64,000 bases of DNA from Escherichia coli DSM 30083 = JCM 1649 = ATCC 11775 (GCF_003697165.2 NZ_CP033092.2:1736001-1800000); one strand, 5' to 3'; positions 29,497-38,623 are shown, counted from the first letter of the stretch. Notes: generated from the letters alone by a model not told the origin. Numbers and translations are program-made.

Positions 29497-30747
29497 ATGG
29501 ATATAATGAGAAGTGTTGTGGGGATGGTGGTGTTACTGGCAATAGCATTTCTGTTGTCGGTAAATAAAAAGAGCATCAGCTTGCGCACGGTTGGGGCTGC
29601 GCTGCTGCTGCAAATTGCCATTGGTGGCATCATGCTCTATTTTCCCCCGGGAAAATGGGCAGTAGAGCAGGCGGCATTAGGCGTCCATAAAGTGATGTCC
29701 TACAGTGACGCAGGAAGTGCCTTTATTTTTGGTTCGCTGGTCGGTCCCAAAATGGATGTTCTGTTTGACGGTGCGGGCTTTATCTTCGCCTTTCGCGTAC
29801 TCCCGGCGATTATTTTCGTTACCGCGCTTATCAGCTTGCTGTACTACATTGGCGTAATGGGGCTGCTGATTCGTATTCTTGGCAGTATTTTTCAGAAAGC
29901 CCTCAACATCAGCAAAATCGAATCTTTTGTCGCAGTCACCACTATTTTCCTCGGGCAAAATGAGATCCCGGCGATCGTGAAACCTTTTATTGATCGCATG
30001 AATCGCAACGAGCTATTTACGGCTATTTGTAGCGGCATGGCGTCTATTGCGGGTTCGATGATGATTGGCTATGCCGGAATGGGCGTGCCGATTGACTATT
30101 TGTTAGCCGCTTCGCTGATGGCTATTCCTGGCGGTATCCTGTTTGCACGTATTCTTAGTCCGGCGACGGAACCTTCGCAAGTTACGTTTGAAAATCTGTC
30201 GTTTAGCGAAACACCGCCAAAAAGCATTATTGAAGCTGCGGCGAACGGTGCAATGACTGGGCTGAAAATCGCCGCCGGTGTGGCGACGGTGGTAATGGCA
30301 TTTGTGGCGATCATTGCGCTGATCAACGGCATTATTGGTGGAGTTGGCGGCTGGTTTGGTTTTGCCAATGTCTCTCTGGAAAGCATTTTCGGCTATGTGC
30401 TGGCCCCGTTGGCATGGATTATGGGGGTGGACTGGAGTGATGCAAATCTTGCCGGAAGTTTGATTGGGCAGAAACTGGCGATTAATGAGTTTGTTGCTTA
30501 TCTCAATTTCTCGCCCTATCTGCAAACGAGCGGCACGCTGGATGTCAAGACCATTGCCATTATCTCGTTCGCCCTCTGTGGGTTTGCAAACTTTGGTTCT
30601 ATCGGTGTTGTCGTTGGAGCGTTTTCGGCTATTTCGCCAAAACGCGCGCCGGAAATCGCCCAGCTTGGTTTACGGGCGCTGGCGGCGGCGACGCTTTCCA
30701 ACCTGATGAGCGCGACCATTGCCGGGTTCTTTATTGGTTTAGCTTGA
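29497..30747 (+). CDS. psuT: Pseudouridine/nucleoside transporter PsuT (CNT family)
   Basis: 416 residues with about ten membrane segments. The CNT nucleoside transporter signature includes AVTTIFLGQNEIPAIVKPF near residue 145 and CGFANFGSIGVVVGAFSA near 362. The gene order psuK-psuG-psuT indicates a pseudouridine salvage operon with uptake, phosphorylation and cleavage. It is the close paralogue of nupX, of which only the ends remain 2 kb downstream; the shared N-terminal string MRSV.GMVVLLAIAFLLSV shows this directly. Confidence 0.93.
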   Translation: MDIMRSVVGMVVLLAIAFLLSVNKKSISLRTVGAALLLQIAIGGIMLYFPPGKWAVEQAALGVHKVMSYSDAGSAFIFGSLVGPKMDVLFDGAGFIFAFRVLPAIIFVTALISLLYYIGVMGLLIRILGSIFQKALNISKIESFVAVTTIFLGQNEIPAIVKPFIDRMNRNELFTAICSGMASIAGSMMIGYAGMGVPIDYLLAASLMAIPGGILFARILSPATEPSQVTFENLSFSETPPKSIIEAAANGAMTGLKIAAGVATVVMAFVAIIALINGIIGGVGGWFGFANVSLESIFGYVLAPLAWIMGVDWSDANLAGSLIGQKLAINEFVAYLNFSPYLQTSGTLDVKTIAIISFALCGFANFGSIGVVVGAFSAISPKRAPEIAQLGLRALAAATLSNLMSATIAGFFIGLA

Positions 30748-30752
30748 GTTTC

Positions 30753-30793
30753 ATTGCCGGATGTACGCCTTATTAAGCGTTGCATCCGGCAAT
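30753..30793 (+). repeat. REP-type palindrome after psuT
   Basis: ATTGCCGGATG ... CATCCGGCAAT, perfect 11-bp arms around a 19-nt loop containing TACGCCTTATTAAGCG. It is a REP variant at the converging ends of psuT and yeiL. Confidence 0.8.
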
Positions 30794-30813
30794 CGCACTA
30801 TTGCCAATAATTT

Positions 30814-31473
30814 TTACTGCATCATCCCGGAGAATTTATTCTCCGGGTACATCTTCAGCGCCAGTCCTGACAACTGCTTTCTGTTTTTAATGAGATACCC
30901 TTTCTTGCTTTTAATTAATAAACCGTCATTAATGAATTGCGCAAGAACATATAAAAGATGTCGATAAGAAACGCCTAAATACTCTGCCGCTTGCGTATGC
31001 TTTTCGTGATAAAGATCACCTTCCTGCGAGAGTAATATAAAAGCTGCCAGGCGATTCACTAACGGAAATGATTGATTCTGAGTTAAAGAAACAATATTAC
31101 GATAATTTTTATGACTTAAGGTGACGCAGAGTTTTCGTAAAAATAGCGTGTCGTTTAATAACAACGGGCGGTAATGCTTCATAGGGAGCGCAAGGCACCA
31201 ACACTCTTCAATAGCCTGCACTGCACGCGGTTCATGGTCTTTGTCGATTAACTCAATCTCGCCAATAAAACAGGGCGCGGCAAAGAAATCGATTAGCGAC
31301 ACGCGACCATTAGCAAGCGTGACGTAAAGCCTGGCGCGGCCTCGCGTCAGGTAAAACAGCCAGGACGGCTGTTGCCCTTCCTGCACAATGTAGTCACGCG
31401 CTAAAAAATGAAACAGCCGCGTATCGGCTGAAACATCCGTTGAAAAGCAATCCTTAAACGCAGATTCACTCAT
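30814..31473 (-). CDS. yeiL: Crp/Fnr-family transcriptional regulator YeiL
   Basis: 219 residues from ATG 31473 ([19 protein letters not shown]). A GTG 39 bp upstream (31512) would add 13 residues, and neither start has a strong ribosome-binding site. The N-terminal cyclic-nucleotide-type beta-barrel ([23 protein letters not shown] near 28) is followed by a C-terminal winged helix ([19 protein letters not shown] near 165). Work in E. coli reports an oxygen-labile iron-sulfur species and a role in stationary-phase survival under nitrogen limitation. It is divergent from rihB and sits between two nucleoside salvage groups, suggesting local control. Confidence 0.88.
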   Translation of the reverse strand: MSESAFKDCFSTDVSADTRLFHFLARDYIVQEGQQPSWLFYLTRGRARLYVTLANGRVSLIDFFAAPCFIGEIELIDKDHEPRAVQAIEECWCLALPMKHYRPLLLNDTLFLRKLCVTLSHKNYRNIVSLTQNQSFPLVNRLAAFILLSQEGDLYHEKHTQAAEYLGVSYRHLLYVLAQFINDGLLIKSKKGYLIKNRKQLSGLALKMYPENKFSGMMQ

Positions 31474-31525
31474 CAATTGCTGCTTAAGATCATTATTGTG
31501 GATTTCTTTCACGATGTTTATCCGC

Positions 31526-31541
31526 TATGAGATTTCTCATA
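31526..31541. promoter_or_regulatory. Candidate Crp/Fnr-type operator (YeiL?)
   Basis: TATGAGATTTCTCATA: 7-bp perfect arms around TT. Read as TATGA-N6-TCATA it has the half-site spacing of Crp/Fnr sites (TGTGA-N6-TCACA). It lies 13 bp upstream of the alternative yeiL GTG and about 100 bp upstream of rihB, in the only intergenic space beside the regulator gene. Assignment to YeiL is inference. Confidence 0.5.
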
Positions 31542-31641
31542 TTTAGCATACGTACGCTGTTGTTAAGATTCAATCATCGGCCAGGTCGAATTTTCTTTGC
31601 TGTAGAAACAATAACGCAACTGGAAACAGAGGAAATAAACA

Positions 31642-32583
31642 ATGGAAAAGAGAAAAATTATTCTGGATTGTGATCCGGGTCATGATGATGCTATTGCTAT
31701 AATGATGGCGGCGAAACATCCGGCGATTGATTTATTAGGTATCACCATTGTAGCGGGTAATCAAACCCTCGATAAAACATTAATTAATGGCCTGAATGTT
31801 TGCCAGAAACTGGAGATTAATGTTCCGGTTTATGCGGGGATGCCGCAGCCCATTATGCGTCAACAAATTGTTGCCGATAATATTCACGGTGAAACCGGAC
31901 TGGATGGCCCGGTATTCGAGCCGCTGACCCGCCAGGCAGAAAACACTCATGCGGTGAAATATATCATCGATACCCTTATGGCAAGCGATGGCGATATCAC
32001 TCTGGTGCCGGTTGGTCCGTTGTCAAACATCGCGGTGGCAATGCGTATGCAACCCGCGATCCTGCCGAAAATCCGTGAAATTGTTCTGATGGGCGGTGCT
32101 TATGGTACTGGCAACTTCACCCCATCTGCTGAGTTCAACATCTTTGCTGACCCGGAGGCCGCACGCGTGGTGTTCACCTCCGGCGTTCCATTAGTGATGA
32201 TGGGCCTCGATCTTACCAACCAGACCGTTTGCACCCCGGATGTGATTGCTCGGATGGAAAGGGCTGGCGGCCCTGCCGGAGAGCTGTTCAGCGACATCAT
32301 GAACTTCACTCTCAAAACGCAGTTCGAAAACTACGGCCTGGCTGGCGGCCCGGTACATGACGCCACCTGTATCGGTTATCTGATTAACCCCGATGGCATT
32401 AAAACCCAGGAGATGTACGTCGAAGTGGACGTCAACAGTGGCCCTTGTTACGGGCGTACCGTCTGCGACGAGCTGGGCGTTCTTGGCAAGCCCGCCAATA
32501 CAAAAGTCGGCATCACTATTGATACCGACTGGTTCTGGGGATTAGTCGAAGAGTGCGTACGCGGCTACATAAAAACCCATTAA
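31642..32583 (+). CDS. rihB: Pyrimidine-specific ribonucleoside hydrolase RihB
   Basis: 313 residues. The nucleoside hydrolase signature [15 protein letters not shown] lies near residue 10 with the calcium-binding Asp cluster. [24 protein letters not shown] near 150 and the active-site [11 protein letters not shown] near 234 (His then Asp) are present. It hydrolyses cytidine and uridine to base and ribose. The ATG follows an AGAGGAAAT ribosome-binding site. In K-12 it is followed by nupX; here that transporter has been deleted, so RihB depends on other nucleoside importers. Confidence 0.95.
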
Positions 32584-32595
32584 GTGTTGATAACA

Positions 32596-32629
32596 AGCCG
32601 GGTCAGTATCGCAAGATGCAGGCCCGGCT
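32596..32629 (+). terminator. rihB 3' hairpin
   Basis: AGCCGGG/CCCGGCT stem with a 20-nt loop, followed by ATTTATG. No strong T run, so it is perhaps a partial terminator or mRNA stabiliser between rihB and the former nupX. Confidence 0.5.
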
Positions 32630-32638
32630 ATTTATGAT

Positions 32639-32657
32639 GGGCAGAGAGCCGTCGCCC
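32639..32657 (+). repeat. Leader element shared by psuT and nupX (copy 2)
   Basis: GGGCAGAGAGCCGTCGCCC, 18 of 19 bases identical to the copy at 29412-29430 upstream of psuT. It precedes the nupX remnant ATG by 25 bp. Confidence 0.6.
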
Positions 32658-32682
32658 AAAATGACATGAAGAGATAATAACT

Positions 32683-32795
32683 ATGGATGTCATGAGAAGT
32701 GTTCTGGGAATGGTGGTATTACTGGCTATTGCGTTTTTGCTGTCAGTAACCTGATGAGTGCTACTATTGCAGGATTCTTTATTGGTTTAGCGTAG
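32683..32795 (+). pseudogene. nupX: nupX nucleoside transporter, reduced to its two ends by an internal deletion
   Basis: The first ~22 codons (ATG 32683, MDVMRSVLGMVVLLAIAFLLSV) match the start of paralogue PsuT. They run directly into sequence matching the end of PsuT (LMSATIAGFFIGLA then TAG at 32793-32795). Only 113 bp remain where a ~1,250-bp gene is expected (PsuT is 1,251 bp), so about 1.1 kb is missing. The two parts are out of frame, and the 5' part stops at TGA 32752-32754. The junction is near 32748, with AA plausibly shared by both ends, consistent with a short-homology deletion. Its leader is kept. Confidence 0.92.
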
Positions 32796-32809
32796 TGCGC
32801 AATTTATGA

Positions 32810-32846
32810 GCCGGATAAGATGCGGTCAAGCGTCGAATCCGGCAAC
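32810..32846 (-). repeat. REP element between nupX remnant and yeiI
   Basis: GCCGGATAAGATGCGGTCAA followed by GCGTCGAATCCGGCAAC, a REP-like imperfect palindrome located 4 bp from the yeiI stop. Confidence 0.75.
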
Positions 32847-32850
32847 ATTG

Positions 32851-33939
32851 TTACACCATTGGCACTAATGAAAGCGCGTTATCGGCAGACAGGGTAGGGT
32901 TGTTTAAGCTGCCGCTGGCGCGCGAAATTGCCGCGCAGGCCATCGCAAAACGGGCGCTGTCGCGGAAACTGTATCCTTCAAGAAAGCTATATACCAGGCC
33001 CGCCATAAAACCATCGTCAGCACCAAAACTGTCTACTGTCGTATGCGCTGGCGCGGTCAGCAAAAATTGTTCTCCATCCTTATCGCTGCAAAATACAGAT
33101 TCATCTTTCAGATAAACAAAAATGCGTTTAACACCTTGTTGATGCAGCGAATTTACAGCTCTGATGCGATTGTTGTCGTCTTTAATCGGTTGCCCCCACA
33201 AAATTTCCAGTTCATTTTGTGTTGGTTTCAGAGTGTGGATCCGGCTGTACCAGTTTTTTACTTTGTTCGCTTTAAATTCGGAAACGGTATCGACAAACAT
33301 CGGAATTTCATCAGCAATGGTAAAGACCCACTCCAGGGCTTCAGGTGTGAGATTACAATCAGCCAGCACCACACCAGCATGGCGAATCAAGTCCCGTGAA
33401 GTATTGAGCAGTTGAGGCGTTAGCTGTTGCAGAATATGTGTGTCATTGATTGCCAGGATAGTTTCTTCCTGCTTATTAGCGATAGCGAGATAAGTTGCAG
33501 TGCTGTGTCCATGCAGACGAATGCAGTTTGAAACGTTCACGCCCGCGCGGCGCGTTTCTTCCAGTAATGTCTCGCCGTAAAAATCGTTGCCAATAGCTGA
33601 TATTAAATGCACATCCCGACCAAGCAGAGCCAGGTTATGCGCGATATTACGTCCGACGCCGCCTGCGGAACAGTGAACAGAACCTGGATGAGAGGCTGCT
33701 TGCGGGTAACGGATATCCGCCATTCCGCGAATATCCATATTGATTGCACCCACAACCACACAGTAATCCTGCTCGGTAAGGATATATCCTTTGCCTTTAA
33801 TCAAACCCTTGCGCATCAAATCCATAATATGAGCGGCAACACGTGAGCGGCTGATTTGCAGAATATCGGCGATTTCATTCTGTTGAATCAGCGGGTTACG
33901 CCGTAAAATTTTAAGAATCTGCTTTTCCCTGTCGTTCAT
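32851..33939 (-). CDS. yeiI: PfkB-family sugar/nucleoside kinase with N-terminal HTH, YeiI
   Basis: 362 residues. An N-terminal winged-helix segment (LKILRRNPLIQQNEIADILQISRSRVAAHI; residues ~8-38) precedes a PfkB kinase domain. The domain has GGVGRNIAHNLALLG near 93 and the catalytic region TTVDSFGADDGFMAGLVYSF near 303; GADD replaces the usual GAGD. It is a paralogue of psuK and was proposed to phosphorylate a nucleoside. The fused HTH suggests an autoregulatory or substrate-sensing enzyme. It begins 3 bp after nfo on the same strand. Confidence 0.88.
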   Translation of the reverse strand: MNDREKQILKILRRNPLIQQNEIADILQISRSRVAAHIMDLMRKGLIKGKGYILTEQDYCVVVGAINMDIRGMADIRYPQAASHPGSVHCSAGGVGRNIAHNLALLGRDVHLISAIGNDFYGETLLEETRRAGVNVSNCIRLHGHSTATYLAIANKQEETILAINDTHILQQLTPQLLNTSRDLIRHAGVVLADCNLTPEALEWVFTIADEIPMFVDTVSEFKANKVKNWYSRIHTLKPTQNELEILWGQPIKDDNNRIRAVNSLHQQGVKRIFVYLKDESVFCSDKDGEQFLLTAPAHTTVDSFGADDGFMAGLVYSFLEGYSFRDSARFAMACAAISRASGSLNNPTLSADNALSLVPMV

Positions 33940-33942
33940 CGA

Positions 33943-34800
33943 TCAGGCCACCGCTTTTTCAGTTTGTTGCGCTTTCAGCCAGGCGATCTCTTCTGCCCAG
34001 ATATCCGGGTTGATGGTTTCAAGGATCAGCGGAATGCCGTCGAAACGGTCGTCTTGCATGATCCAGCGGAACGCATCATGACCGATATTGCCTTCGCCGA
34101 GGCTATGATGGCGGTCAACGCGGCTGCCAAAGGTGCTTTTCGCATCGTTGAGGTGCATCCCGTGCAGATACTTAAAGCCTACAATACGGGCAAAATCAGC
34201 GAACGTTTTCTCGCATTCGGCAGGAGTACGCAAATCATACCCGGCAGCGAAAGCATGGCAGGTATCAATGCAGACGCCGACGCGGGATTTATCTTCCACG
34301 CCGTCGATAATCGCCGCGAGATGTTCGAATTTAAACCCTAAGTTACTGCCCTGACCGGCGGTGTTTTCAATCACCGCGGTGACACCTTGAGTTTTATCCA
34401 GCGCAATGTTGATGGATTCGGCAATACGCGCAAGGCAATCCTCTTCTGAAATCTGCATCAGATGGCTGCCAGGGTGGAAGTTGAGCAAAGAAAGCCCCAG
34501 CTGTTCGCAACGCTGCATTTCATCTATAAAGGCATCGCGCGATTTTTCCAGAGCTTCAGCAACCGGATGTCCGAGGTTAATCAGATAACTGTCGTGGGGA
34601 AGAATTTGCGCCGATGTGTAGTGATATTTTTCACAGGCGGCTTTGAATTCATCGATGGTTTGCGTCGTGAGCGGTGCGGCACGCCACTGACGTTGGTTTT
34701 TGGTGAACAAGGCAAACGCGGTTGCGTCGATTTCGGCGGCGCGAATTGCGGCATTTGCCAGACCGCCAGCAGCACTAACGTGCGCTCCAATGTATTTCAT
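33943..34800 (-). CDS. nfo: Endonuclease IV (AP endonuclease)
   Basis: 285 residues, full length, with AP_endonuclease family 2 motifs: [17 protein letters not shown] at the start, HPGSH near 109, [17 protein letters not shown] near 145, [16 protein letters not shown] near 174 and HLNDAK near 216. His, Asp and Glu residues bind three Zn ions in a TIM barrel. It incises abasic sites and oxidised 3' ends and is induced by SoxRS. It is upstream of yeiI with a 3-bp gap. The ribosome-binding site AGGAG lies in one arm of the upstream hairpin at 34808-34859. Confidence 0.96.
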
Positions 34801-34807
34801 GCGAGGA

Positions 34808-34859
34808 CTCCTGTTAAACCCGCTGGAGGAAAACGGTAATGATAGCGGGTTAACAGGAG
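34808..34859 (-). promoter_or_regulatory. Long hairpin between yeiH and nfo covering the nfo ribosome-binding site
   Basis: CTCCTGTTAAACCCGCT (34808-34824) pairs with AGCGGGTTAACAGGAG (34844-34859), 16 bp with one bulged A, loop 19 nt. On the minus strand the nfo SD (AGGAG) is the last part of the 3' arm. The structure could end yeiH transcripts or mask nfo translation in read-through RNA. Confidence 0.7.
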
Positions 34860-34873
34860 CAAGATGTAGTGGT

Positions 34874-35923
34874 TTATGCGATGACGCTTTGAATCACATA
34901 GTTAATCGCACCACCACCAACAATCAGCCAGGCAAACAGTACCAGTGCCATCAGCAGAGGTTTCGCCCCGGCTTTTTTCAGCGCGCTGACGTGAGTGGTC
35001 AGACCCAGCGCCGCCATCGCCATTGCCAGCAGGAAGGTATCCAGCGTTACCAGCATGTTCACCACGCTCTGCGGTAACAGGTGGAACGAGTTAAAGATGG
35101 CAACGACGATGAACAAGATGGCAAACCACGGAATAGTGATTTTGCTTTTCTCGCCGCTGTTCGCCCCAGACAGCTGTTTAACACGCGCCGCCAGCAGGAT
35201 GAGGAACGGAGCCAGCATCATCACGCGCAGCATTTTGGAAATAACTGCTGCGTTTTCTGCATCCGGGCTGATGGCATGACCTGCCGCCACCACCTGCGCC
35301 ACTTCGTGCACAGTAGAACCAATGTAGATACCGAAAGTTTCCGGACTAAACCATTGAGACATCAGCGGATATATCGCCGGGTAGAGGAAAATCGCGACGG
35401 TCCCGAAGATAACAACGGTTGCAACAGCCACGGTTACTTTACTGGCTTCTGCTTTCACTACCGGCTCAGTCGCCAGTACCGCGGCAGCACCACAGATACT
35501 GCTACCGGCACCGATCAACCAGCTGGTGTGCTTATCCAGACCAAACACTTTCTGCCCCAGGAAGCAAGCCAGCAGGAAGGTACTGGACAGCGTCAACACG
35601 TCAATGATGATCCCACTGATACCGACATCGGCAATTTGCGAGAACGTCAGACGGAAGCCATAAAGAATGATACCCAGACGTAATAAATATTGCTTGGCAA
35701 ACAGCACACCACCGTCACAGCTTTTCCAGATGTGCGGGTAAATGGTGTTGCCTAAAACCATCCCCAACAAGATTGCGAGGGTGAGGGCACTAAACCCGGC
35801 ACCCGCAACAGCGGGAATGGAACCACCCCACAGGGCGACCCCGGTGATAACTGCACTCAGGGCTAACCCCGGAATAAAATGCCACAGTGTACGATGTTGT
35901 TTCTGTAAGGTGATATTCGTCAT
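34874..35923 (-). CDS. yeiH: Putative sulfate/sulfite exporter family membrane protein YeiH (UPF0324)
   Basis: 349 residues with about 10-11 hydrophobic segments; motifs include [19 protein letters not shown] near 80 and [18 protein letters not shown] near 138. The family (PSE/YeiH) is predicted to export sulfite or related anions. It is divergent from yeiE, a LysR regulator reported to respond to sulfite, and is likely its target. The 98-bp spacer is AT-rich. Confidence 0.9.
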
Positions 35924-36021
35924 AACCCTCTCCTTTAACCGGGCATAAGGTTACGACTAACTGGTTTAAAAATAAAATTGATTATATATTTATAATTAAT
36001 CTTTATAAGTGGTAAGCGACT

Positions 36022-36903
36022 ATGCACATCACCCTCCGGCAGTTGGAAGTTTTTGCAGAAGTATTGAAAAGTGGATCAACCACCCAGGCGTCGGTGATGC
36101 TGGCGTTGTCGCAATCAGCAGTGAGCGCAGCCTTGACCGACCTGGAAGGGCAGCTTGGCGTTCAACTGTTTGATCGCGTGGGGAAAAGACTGGTTGTTAA
36201 TGAACACGGGCGGCTGCTCTATCCGCGAGCGTTGGCACTGCTTGAACAGGCGGTTGAAATCGAACAACTGTTTCGCGAAGACAACGGCGCGATTCGTATC
36301 TATGCCAGTAGTACCATCGGTAACTACATTCTGCCTGCAGTTATCGCCCGTTATCGCCATGATTATCCGCAGTTGCCGATTGAACTTAGCGTTGGGAATA
36401 GCCAGGACGTGATGCAAGCGGTGCTGGATTTCCGCGTTGATATTGGCTTTATTGAAGGACCGTGCCACAGCACTGAAATCATTTCTGAACCGTGGCTGGA
36501 AGACGAGCTGGTGGTTTTCGCCGCGCCGACTTCGCCGTTGGCTCGTGGTCCGGTCACCTTAGAACAGCTGGCCGCTGCGCCGTGGATCCTGCGTGAACGC
36601 GGTTCCGGCACGCGGGAGATTGTCGATTATCTGTTGCTGTCACATTTACCGAAGTTTGAGATGGCGATGGAATTAGGTAACTCCGAGGCAATCAAACATG
36701 CGGTGCGTCATGGGTTGGGAATTAGTTGCCTGTCGCGACGGGTGATTGAAGATCAATTGCAGGCAGGCACATTAAGTGAAGTTGCGGTCCCTCTGCCGCG
36801 CCTGATGCGTACGTTGTGGCGTATACATCATCGGCAAAAACACCTTTCCAACGCGCTACGGCGCTTTCTGGACTATTGCGATCCCGCGAATGTACCGCGT
36901 TAA
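36022..36903 (+). CDS. yeiE: LysR-type transcriptional regulator YeiE
   Basis: 293 residues. An N-terminal HTH ([20 protein letters not shown] then [18 protein letters not shown], residues 6-45) is followed by a substrate-binding domain of the LTTR type. YeiE has been described as a sulfite-sensing regulator affecting yeiH and iron homeostasis or motility in enterobacteria. Divergent orientation and a ~100-bp spacer with AT-rich inverted sequence (TTATATATTTATAATTAA) fit autorepression and yeiH control. Confidence 0.92.
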
Positions 36904-37107
36904 GGTGCTGTACAAGAACATGCTGGTGCTGTGTCGATTTCGTGACGCAGCGCCCTCAGCATGCATTCGCCAGAAAAGAGATTGGCTGCTTTACTTATAA
37001 TCCCTGGGCGATCATGAAGGTGTCTTATAACCGTGTATTTCTGCCGGAAGGATTGCCAATCGTCTGCTACAATCGCGCCTCATTTTTAAGATGGATAGCA
37101 TTTTTGT

Positions 37108-38577
37108 ATGGGTTCCGAAACTAAAACTACAGAAGCGCCGGGCTTACGCCGTGAATTGAAGGCGCGTCACCTGACGATGATTGCCATTGGCGGTTCCATC
37201 GGTACAGGTCTTTTTGTTGCCTCTGGCGCAACGATTTCTCAGGCAGGTCCGGGCGGGGCATTGCTCTCGTATATGCTGATTGGCCTGATGGTTTACTTCC
37301 TGATGACCAGTCTCGGTGAACTGGCTGCATATATGCCGGTTTCCGGTTCGTTTGCCACTTACGGTCAGAACTATGTTGAAGAAGGCTTTGGCTTCGCGCT
37401 GGGCTGGAACTACTGGTACAACTGGGCGGTGACTATTGCCGTTGACCTGGTTGCAGCACAGCTGGTCATGAGCTGGTGGTTCCCGGATACACCGGGCTGG
37501 ATCTGGAGTGCGTTGTTCCTCGGCGTTATCTTCCTGTTGAACTACATCTCTGTTCGCGGCTTTGGTGAAGCGGAATACTGGTTCTCACTGATCAAAGTCA
37601 CGACAGTTATTGTCTTTATCATCGTTGGCGTGCTGATGATTATCGGTATCTTCAAAGGCGCGCAGCCTGCGGGCTGGAGCAACTGGACAATCGGCGAAGC
37701 GCCGTTTGCTGGTGGTTTTGCGGCGATGATCGGCGTAGCTATGATTGTCGGCTTCTCTTTCCAGGGAACCGAGCTGATCGGTATTGCTGCAGGCGAGTCC
37801 GAAGATCCGGCGAAAAACATTCCACGCGCGGTACGTCAGGTATTCTGGCGAATCCTGTTGTTCTATGTGTTCGCGATCCTGATTATCAGCCTGATTATTC
37901 CGTATACCGATCCGAGCCTGCTGCGTAACGATGTTAAAGACATCAGCGTCAGTCCGTTCACCCTGGTGTTCCAGCACGCGGGTCTGCTCTCTGCGGCGGC
38001 GGTGATGAACGCAGTTATTCTGACGGCGGTGCTGTCAGCAGGTAACTCCGGTATGTATGCGTCTACTCGTATGCTGTATACCCTGGCGTGTGACGGTAAA
38101 GCGCCGCGCATTTTCGCTAAACTGTCGCGTGGTGGCGTGCCGCGTAATGCGCTGTATGCGACGACGGTGATTGCCGGTTTGTGCTTCCTGACCTCCATGT
38201 TTGGCAACCAGACGGTATACCTGTGGCTGCTGAACACCTCCGGGATGACGGGCTTTATCGCCTGGCTGGGGATTGCCATTAGCCACTATCGTTTCCGTCG
38301 CGGGTACGTATTGCAGGGACACGACATTAACGATCTGCCGTACCGTTCAGGTTTCTTCCCAATGGGGCCGATCTTCGCATTCATTCTGTGTCTGATTATC
38401 ACTTTGGGCCAGAACTACGAAGCGTTCCTGAAAGATACCATTGACTGGGGCGGCGTAGCGGCAACGTATATTGGTATCCCGCTGTTCCTGATTATTTGGT
38501 TCGGCTATAAGCTGATTAAAGGAACTCACTTCGTACGCTACAGCGAAATGAAGTTCCCGCAGAACGATAAGAAATAA
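37108..38577 (+). CDS. lysP: Lysine-specific permease LysP (APC family)
   Basis: 489 residues, 12 membrane segments, amino acid permease signature from RHLTMIAIGGSIGTGLFVASG at residue 20. LysP imports lysine with protons and also senses lysine by holding the transmembrane regulator CadC inactive; ArgP activates its expression. It is transcribed alone, with about 200 bp upstream for the promoter and a strong terminator downstream. Confidence 0.96.
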   Translation: MGSETKTTEAPGLRRELKARHLTMIAIGGSIGTGLFVASGATISQAGPGGALLSYMLIGLMVYFLMTSLGELAAYMPVSGSFATYGQNYVEEGFGFALGWNYWYNWAVTIAVDLVAAQLVMSWWFPDTPGWIWSALFLGVIFLLNYISVRGFGEAEYWFSLIKVTTVIVFIIVGVLMIIGIFKGAQPAGWSNWTIGEAPFAGGFAAMIGVAMIVGFSFQGTELIGIAAGESEDPAKNIPRAVRQVFWRILLFYVFAILIISLIIPYTDPSLLRNDVKDISVSPFTLVFQHAGLLSAAAVMNAVILTAVLSAGNSGMYASTRMLYTLACDGKAPRIFAKLSRGGVPRNALYATTVIAGLCFLTSMFGNQTVYLWLLNTSGMTGFIAWLGIAISHYRFRRGYVLQGHDINDLPYRSGFFPMGPIFAFILCLIITLGQNYEAFLKDTIDWGGVAATYIGIPLFLIIWFGYKLIKGTHFVRYSEMKFPQNDKK

Positions 38578-38596
38578 GTTTCCTCCCTTCCTTGCT

Positions 38597-38623
38597 AAGC
38601 CCTCTCAACCGAGAGGGCTTTTT
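38597..38623 (+). terminator. lysP intrinsic terminator
   Basis: Perfect 10-bp stem AAGCCCTCTC/GAGAGGGCTT with loop AACC and a T run, 20 bp after the lysP stop. Confidence 0.92.

Noticed and set aside
32683..32754. A 23-residue hydrophobic small protein from the nupX start
   Set aside because: It is explained by the deletion junction; it ends at an out-of-frame TGA from the gene 3' end. It could be translated, but there is no reason to think it functions.
35081..35683. 200-codon plus-strand frame opposite yeiH
   Set aside because: Antisense shadow with a low-complexity Gln/His/Arg composition.
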